DNA of 64,000 bases, from NCBI GenBank assembly GCA_015062205.1, contig SUVB01000011.1:1-64000 (forward strand), written 5' to 3'. The stretch is from Desulfovibrio desulfuricans (GTDB lineage Bacteria; Desulfobacterota; Desulfovibrionia; Desulfovibrionales; Desulfovibrionaceae). Positions 58,289 through 64,000 of this stretch are shown piece by piece. The notes beneath the pieces were generated by a model. It saw nothing but the letters and a program-made list of their open reading frames with translations. It was not told where the DNA came from and did not search any database. Both the position numbers and the translations under genes were made by a program. Within the stretch, counting starts at the first letter, position 1; each line of letters opens with the position of its first letter.

Positions 58289-58972
58289 ATGGCCCGCATG
58301 CGTTCAGCCAAGCAGAAACTGCGCGGCTACCTTGAAGGCCCGGACTGGCGGGAACATCTGGACGAAATCGCCGAAGGGGGCACGGAAAACGTGGGGCCGC
58401 TGTTTTCCTTTTTGCTGCTGGAACCGCGCATGATGCACCGCGCCGCCGTGGGGCTGGGCCGGGTGGCCGCCCGTCTGGCGCAGGAGCAGCCCGAGGCCGC
58501 CCGGAATATCATCCGCCGCCTCATGTGGCACCTCAATGAGGAATCCGGCAACATCGGCTGGGGCATTCCGGAGGCCTTCGGCGAAATTCTGGCCGCCAGC
58601 GAACCGCTGGCCAGGGACTTCCACCGCGTGCTCATCTCCTACGTCATCGACCTCGGCCGGGACGACAACTACTGCGACAATGACGTGCTGCGCCGCTCCT
58701 GCTACTGGGCCATCGGCCGTCTGGCGCAGGCGCGGCCGCAGCTTTGCCTTGCGGCGCGGCCCTGGCTGCTCAAGGGCCTGGAAGATCAGGACATGGCCTG
58801 CCGGGGCATGGCGGCCTGGGCGCTGGGGCAGCTGCCGCCCGACCTCATGGACGCCCCGGCCCTGCGCCGTCTGGCCCAGTCCGGCAACAGCGCCGCCTGT
58901 CTGCTCTTTGACGGCGACGAGGTCTACGAGAAAACCGCCGCCCGGATGGCCGCCGACGCGCTGGCGCGATAG
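58289..58972 (+). CDS. HEAT-like repeat protein
   Basis: Helical repeats: RRSCYWAIGRLAQARPQL, GLEDQDMACRGMAAWALGQL. Confidence 0.7.
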   Translation: MARMRSAKQKLRGYLEGPDWREHLDEIAEGGTENVGPLFSFLLLEPRMMHRAAVGLGRVAARLAQEQPEAARNIIRRLMWHLNEESGNIGWGIPEAFGEILAASEPLARDFHRVLISYVIDLGRDDNYCDNDVLRRSCYWAIGRLAQARPQLCLAARPWLLKGLEDQDMACRGMAAWALGQLPPDLMDAPALRRLAQSGNSAACLLFDGDEVYEKTAARMAADALAR

Positions 58973-59104
58973 GCCGGGCAGGCTTGCCGCGGCGCTCGCC
59001 TGCGCGGAGCCCCCCCAGCGCCCTCGCGCCGGCCGTCCGACAGTCCGGTTCAGCCGCCCGCAGTTCGGCCGGGCCCTGCCGAACTCGTTGCGGGGGCCGC
59101 CTCC

Positions 59105-60421
59105 TCAATGCGCCCGCAGGGCAAAGTTGACCGTGAAGCACAGGGCTATGCACAGCATGATGACGTTCAGGTCGCGGAACCGGCCCGTGAGCGCCCTGAT
59201 TCCCACCCAGCTCACAAAGCCGAAGCCGAAGCCGGTCGCAATGTTGAAGGTCAGCGGCATGCTTACGATGGTCAGGAATGCCGGCAGGGCCACTCTGAAA
59301 TCCTGAAAGCGGATCCTCACAACCTCCTGCATCATCATGGCGCCCACCATAATCAGCGCGGGGGCCGTGGCGTAGGAGGGCACCAGCGCCACCAGGGGCG
59401 CAAAAAAGAGCGTCAGGAAGAAAAGCCCGGCAATGGTCACGGCGGTCAGTCCGGTGCGTCCGCCTTCGGCCACGCCCGCGGCGCATTCCAGATAGCTTGT
59501 GGCCGTGGTGGCGCCCATGACGGCGCTTGCCATGGTGGCTATGGAGTCAGTGACGAGGGCCTTGTCCAGATTCTCGATGTGCCCGTCTTCGCGGATAAAA
59601 CCGGCTTTCTGCGACAGCCCGATAAGCACGCCCATGTTGTCGAACAGGTCAACCATGGTCAGGGTGAAGATGATGGAAATGAGGCCGTGATGCAGGGCGC
59701 CTTTAATGTCAAGATGCCCGAAGACGTCCACGGGCAGAGGGGGAACCGGGGTGAACAGCTGCCCGTGCGGCAGGGGCGAAACGCCCAGCGCCATGCCCGC
59801 GCAGCTCACGGCAATGATGCTGATGACCATGCCGCCCGGCACGCGCAGGGTGAGCAGCGCGCCGGTCAGGAATACGCCGGAAATGGCCAGCAATGCCTGC
59901 GGCGTGCCAAGATTGCCCAGCGTCACAAACGTGGACGCGTCCGCAGCGATGATGCCGCAGTTCTTCATGCCGATAAAGGCAATGAAAGCGCCTATGCCCA
60001 CAACGATGGCGTATTTGAGATCCATGGGCACGGCGTTGATAATCATCTGCCGTATCCTGGTCACGGTAAGGGCCAGAAAAACCACGCCGGAAATAAACAC
60101 GGCGCCGAGGCCTGTCTGCCAGTCATACCCCGCCGGCCCGCAGATGTAGTAGGCAAAGAAGGCGCTGATGCCGAGGCCGGGCGCGACGGCCACGGGGAAG
60201 CGCGCCCAGAAGCCCATCAGCAGGGTGGCGAAAATTGTCACCCATATTGTTGCCGCCACGGCGGACTCTCTGGGCATGCCCGCGTCCGCCAGCATGCCCG
60301 GAACCACGAAAATCAGGTAACACATGGCCATAAAACTGGTCAGGCCGGCCAGAAGTTCCCGACGTACGTCGGCGCCGCGTTCAGTAAGATGGAACATGCG
60401 GTCAACAAGGGAAATGGTCAT
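59105..60421 (-). CDS. NCS2-family purine permease (AzgA/PbuG-like)
   Basis: ELLAGLTSFMAMCYLIFVVPGMLADAGMP, GLGISAFFAYYI, TSYLECAAGVAEGGRTGLTAV. Confidence 0.93.
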   Translation of the reverse strand: MTISLVDRMFHLTERGADVRRELLAGLTSFMAMCYLIFVVPGMLADAGMPRESAVAATIWVTIFATLLMGFWARFPVAVAPGLGISAFFAYYICGPAGYDWQTGLGAVFISGVVFLALTVTRIRQMIINAVPMDLKYAIVVGIGAFIAFIGMKNCGIIAADASTFVTLGNLGTPQALLAISGVFLTGALLTLRVPGGMVISIIAVSCAGMALGVSPLPHGQLFTPVPPLPVDVFGHLDIKGALHHGLISIIFTLTMVDLFDNMGVLIGLSQKAGFIREDGHIENLDKALVTDSIATMASAVMGATTATSYLECAAGVAEGGRTGLTAVTIAGLFFLTLFFAPLVALVPSYATAPALIMVGAMMMQEVVRIRFQDFRVALPAFLTIVSMPLTFNIATGFGFGFVSWVGIRALTGRFRDLNVIMLCIALCFTVNFALRAH

Positions 60422-60643
60422 GTCGGCTCCTCGTTTCATACTCTGGAATTCCTGTACGCTACAACACGGCGTGATGACAAGGGAAACGCGAAGGCCCGCG
60501 GCATCCCGGGCAAGGCAGGCTGCGCCGTGCGGCGCCCCGCGTCCCTTTCCCCTCGACCCGGGGCCTCATTTCCGGCATGATGGGGTTCACGCCGTTTCGC
60601 GGTCCGCGCGGCCGCGCCGACTCCGAAGGCCACGGATACCTCT

Positions 60644-61330
60644 ATGAATATACTGCGCAAAGCCCTGGAAAGGGGCATCACTCCCGCCAATGTCGTCACC
60701 TACGTCAGCCTGCAGACCCTGCGCCTGTGGGGGGGATTCTGGGGCTCCCTGCGCCTGCGCGCCAAGGCCCGCCTGCTGGGCGTCGAACTGGAACCGGGCG
60801 TCACGGCCCACGGGCCCGTAGGCCTACTGCGCTGGCCCGGCGGCCGTATCCGCATCGGCGCGGGCACGAGCATTATTTCCTCTTGGCGGCGGGCCACGGC
60901 CGCTGCCCTGAACCACCCCACGCGCCTGCGCGTTTTCGGCCCCGGCGCGTGCATCGACATCGGCCCGGACTGTCAGCTCAGCGGCGCATCCATCACGGCC
61001 CGCTCGCAGACCATCCGGCTGGGGCGTCAGGTCATGCTGGCGCCCAACTGCGTCATCGTGGATTCGGACTTCCACGCTCACTGGCCGCCCGAGGCCCGCG
61101 CCGTCGATCCGGGCATGGAAAGGGACAGCCCCGTGGACATCGGCGACTATGTGTGGGTGGGCATGAACAGCATTATCCTCAAGGGCGTCACCGTCGGCGA
61201 GGGCGCCATCATCGGCGCGGGCAGCGTCGTCACGCGCGACGTGCCGCCCTTCTGCCTGGCCGCCGGCGCGCCTGCCCGCGTGCTGCGCCGCATGAACGGC
61301 GGGGGCGCTCCCCTGCCCGCGGCGGGCTGA
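60644..61330 (+). CDS. hexapeptide-repeat acyltransferase
   Basis: GDYVWVGMNSIILKGVTVGEGAIIGAGSVVTRDVPPFCLAAGAPARVLRRM. Confidence 0.93.
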   Translation: MNILRKALERGITPANVVTYVSLQTLRLWGGFWGSLRLRAKARLLGVELEPGVTAHGPVGLLRWPGGRIRIGAGTSIISSWRRATAAALNHPTRLRVFGPGACIDIGPDCQLSGASITARSQTIRLGRQVMLAPNCVIVDSDFHAHWPPEARAVDPGMERDSPVDIGDYVWVGMNSIILKGVTVGEGAIIGAGSVVTRDVPPFCLAAGAPARVLRRMNGGGAPLPAAG

Positions 61331-61337
61331 CCCGGCC

Positions 61338-64000
61338 ATGACGCGCCCTTCGCCCACATCGCCCGTGGGGGAATACGTCGCCGCCCTGCTGGCCTCACAG
61401 AAACTGGGGCCGCAGGTCACCGGCCACCGCCTGCTGCCCGGCGCGGAAGCGCAGTACGCGCCCCCGCGCCTGCCCTGGCCCGCCGCCGTGGCCCGCCTGC
61501 TGGAAGCGCGCGGCATTCGGGGACTGTACAGCCACCAGGCCCTGGCCACGGACCACATCCGCGCCGGACGCCATGTGGTGGCGGCCACGCCCACGGCCAG
61601 CGGCAAGAGCCTCATCTACAACCTGCCCGTGCTGGAGCGCTGCCTGCACGATCCTGACGCCCGCGCCCTCTACCTCTTCCCGCTCAAGGCGCTGGCGCAG
61701 GACCAGCTGGCGGCCTTCAACGCCCTCACGCAGCCCTGGCCCGAGGACGTTCGCCCCGCCGCCGCGCTGTATGACGGCGACACCAGCGACCACTTTCGCC
61801 GCAAAATCCGGCGCGATCCGCCGGCCGTGCTCATCAGCAACCCGGAAATGCTGCACCTCGCCATCCTGCCGCACCATGAACAGTGGGCGTCCTTTCTGGC
61901 AGGCCTGAGCTTTGTGGTGGTGGACGAGGCCCACACCTACCGGGGCGTGTTCGGCGCGCATATGGCGCAGGTCTTCCGACGGCTCAACCGCCTGGCCCTG
62001 CGCTACGGCGCGCGGCCCGTCTACGTGCTGTGCACGGCCACCGTGGGCAATCCCGGCGAGCTGGCCTGCGCCCTCACGGGAACCGGGACGGACAACGCGG
62101 CCGACGCGCCCGTGGTCATCACCGCGTCCGGCGCGCCGCGGGGCCCGCGCCACGTGATCTTCCTCAACCCGGAGCAGAGCGCGGCCACAGCGGCCATTGA
62201 TCTGCTCAAGGCCGCGCTGGCCCGCAATCTGCGCACCATCGTCTACTGCCGCTCGCGCCGCATGACGGAACTCATCAGCCTGTGGGCCGGGCAGTCCGGC
62301 GCGTTCGGGGAGCGCATCTCCGCCTACCGCGCCGGCTTTCTGCCCGAGGAGCGCCGCAGCATTGAGGCGCGCATGGCGTCGGGCGAGCTGCTGGCCGTGG
62401 TCAGCACCAGCGCGCTGGAACTGGGCATCGACATCGGCGGACTGGACGTCTGCATTCTGGCGGGCTACCCCGGCACGATCATGGCGACCCTGCAGCGCGG
62501 CGGCCGCGTGGGCCGGGCGCGGCAGGAATCCGCCGTCATCGTGGTGGCCGGGGAGGACGCGCTGGACCAGTATTTCGCCCGCAATCCCGACGACTTTTTC
62601 AACCGCCCGCCGGAAAAGGCCGTGGTCAACCCGGACAACGAGGTCATTCTGGCCCGCCATCTGGAGTGCGCCGCCGCCGAACAGCCGCTGACGCCCGGCG
62701 AGCCCATGCTGCAGGGGCCCGCCGCACGCGCCGCCGCACGCGCCCTTAACGCGCAGGGCCTGCTGCTCCAGACGGCCGACGGCACGCGCCTGGTGGCCTC
62801 GCGCAAACGGCCGCAGCGGCATGTGGACCTGCGCGGCACAGGGCAGACCTTCATCATTGAGGATACGGAAGGGCATGTCATCGGTTCGGTGGACGGCTTC
62901 CGCGCCTGGCGCGAGACGCACCCCGGCGCTGTCTATCTGCACCGGGGCCGCAGCTACGTCATTGAGGAGGTGGATGCAGGGCGTGCCCGCGTGCTTGCCA
63001 AAGCGGCCAGGGTTTCATGGTTCACGCGCACGCGCGGCCAAAAAAGCACAGATATTCTGGAAGAAACCGAGCGCCGCGCCATAGGGCGCGCCTTGGTCTG
63101 CCGGGGGCGGCTGCGCATTACCGACGTCATCACCGGCTATGAAAAACGCAGCGCGTCGGGCAACCGCCTGCTGACCGTAAACCCGCTGGACGCCCCGCCG
63201 CAGGTCTTTGAGACGGAAGGATTGTGGTATGTCATCCCGGACAGCATCCGCGCCGACCTGGAGGCCCGTTTCCTGCACTTCATGGGCTCCATCCACGCTA
63301 TGGAGCACGCCGCCATCGGTCTTCTGCCCCTGCTGGTCATGGCCGACCGCAACGACTTCGGCGGCATTTCCACGCCCCTGCACCCGCAGACGGGCCTGCC
63401 CTGCGTGTTCATTTACGACGGCCTGCCCGGCGGCGCGGGGCTGACCCGCCAAGCCTTTCCGGACGCGCGCGCCCTGCTGGAGGCCACCTTCCGCGCCGTG
63501 GCCGCCTGCCCCTGCGAAGAGGGCTGTCCCTCCTGCGTGCATTCGCCCAAGTGCGGTTCGGGCAACAGGCCCATCAGCAAAGCAGGCTGTCTGGAACTGC
63601 TGCGCGGGCTGCTGGCCCCCGGCACGGAGGGGGAGGCGCTCTGCTGCGGGCTGCGCATCAGCCCGGCCCCCGACAGGCTCGCCCCGGAAAACGCGGCCGC
63701 CCCGGCGGAGGCCGCAACTGCCGCAGGCAGGCCCGCTGTCTCGGCACTGGACTATATCAACATGGACGCAGAAGAAACGGAAACGCGAAACGGGGAAAAG
63801 CCGGGGGAAAGCGGACCGGACGCGGGCGACGCGCACACGGCCGCCCCGGCCCGCGCGCAGAGCGCGCCGTCGGCGCCGAAACCCGCTGCCGCGCCCGACG
63901 CCGCAGAAGGGGATATGCCCTTCAACGGCTATGCCGCCGTGCCGCCGCCCGCCCGCTATGTGGTGTTTGACGTGGAGACGCGCCGCTCCGCCGCCGAGGT
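61338..64000 (+). CDS. DEAH helicase with DUF1998 (MrfA/YprA-like) fused to an RNase H-like exonuclease (YprB-like); truncated at window end
   Basis: Read by eye in frame from ATG 61338; VATPTASGKSLIYNLPV, VVVDEAHTYRG, CPCEEGCPSCVHSPKCGSGN, then RYVVFDVETRRSAAEV with no stop. Absent from the ORF track because it has no stop in the window. Confidence 0.87.
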   Translation, partial: MTRPSPTSPVGEYVAALLASQKLGPQVTGHRLLPGAEAQYAPPRLPWPAAVARLLEARGIRGLYSHQALATDHIRAGRHVVAATPTASGKSLIYNLPVLERCLHDPDARALYLFPLKALAQDQLAAFNALTQPWPEDVRPAAALYDGDTSDHFRRKIRRDPPAVLISNPEMLHLAILPHHEQWASFLAGLSFVVVDEAHTYRGVFGAHMAQVFRRLNRLALRYGARPVYVLCTATVGNPGELACALTGTGTDNAADAPVVITASGAPRGPRHVIFLNPEQSAATAAIDLLKAALARNLRTIVYCRSRRMTELISLWAGQSGAFGERISAYRAGFLPEERRSIEARMASGELLAVVSTSALELGIDIGGLDVCILAGYPGTIMATLQRGGRVGRARQESAVIVVAGEDALDQYFARNPDDFFNRPPEKAVVNPDNEVILARHLECAAAEQPLTPGEPMLQGPAARAAARALNAQGLLLQTADGTRLVASRKRPQRHVDLRGTGQTFIIEDTEGHVIGSVDGFRAWRETHPGAVYLHRGRSYVIEEVDAGRARVLAKAARVSWFTRTRGQKSTDILEETERRAIGRALVCRGRLRITDVITGYEKRSASGNRLLTVNPLDAPPQVFETEGLWYVIPDSIRADLEARFLHFMGSIHAMEHAAIGLLPLLVMADRNDFGGISTPLHPQTGLPCVFIYDGLPGGAGLTRQAFPDARALLEATFRAVAACPCEEGCPSCVHSPKCGSGNRPISKAGCLELLRGLLAPGTEGEALCCGLRISPAPDRLAPENAAAPAEAATAAGRPAVSALDYINMDAEETETRNGEKPGESGPDAGDAHTAAPARAQSAPSAPKPAAAPDAAEGDMPFNGYAAVPPPARYVVFDVETRRSAAE

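Overview
64 kb of a GC-rich genome. Gene content (AprBA-QmoABCD, Flx-Hdr, IslAB) points to a Desulfovibrio-like sulfate/sulfite reducer; the organism assignment is inference. Left to right: (i) an isethionate desulfonation locus, with DctPQM-type TRAP transporter genes, glycyl-radical activase islB and isethionate sulfite-lyase islA; (ii) a large three-module GT2 glycosyltransferase divergent from a small orphan flagellin-like gene set; (iii) EF-hand, YgiQ radical SAM and SlyX-like genes; (iv) an adjacent aprBA / qmoABCD dissimilatory sulfate-reduction locus; (v) a chorismate-mutase-like/EPSP-synthase-like fusion, a PEBP-like lipoprotein, an aminotransferase, a rhodanese, flgE, aroE and aroQ; (vi) an hdrCBA-flx(DC)BA electron-bifurcation cluster with a flxD::flxC fusion; (vii) a tandem HdeA-like protein, modABC and a TunR-like (integrase-fold + TOBE) regulator; (viii) mreBCD-mrdA-rodA-bactofilin; (ix) GAF protein, gap, a 2-oxoacid:ferredoxin oxidoreductase, queA, coaBC, an NCS2 permease, an acyltransferase, and at the right edge a DEAH helicase fused to an RNase H-like exonuclease. 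The strongest new-looking observations are regulatory: near-consensus sigma-54 -24/-12 elements before islA and dctP, with a shared TGTTTTTTTGC element upstream of both; a sigma-54 promoter overlapping a terminator before flgE; and several unusual domain fusions. No CRISPR array, convincing tRNA/rRNA or intact mobile element was seen. Nothing here is a demonstrably new system. All family calls come from reading motifs, without database searches.
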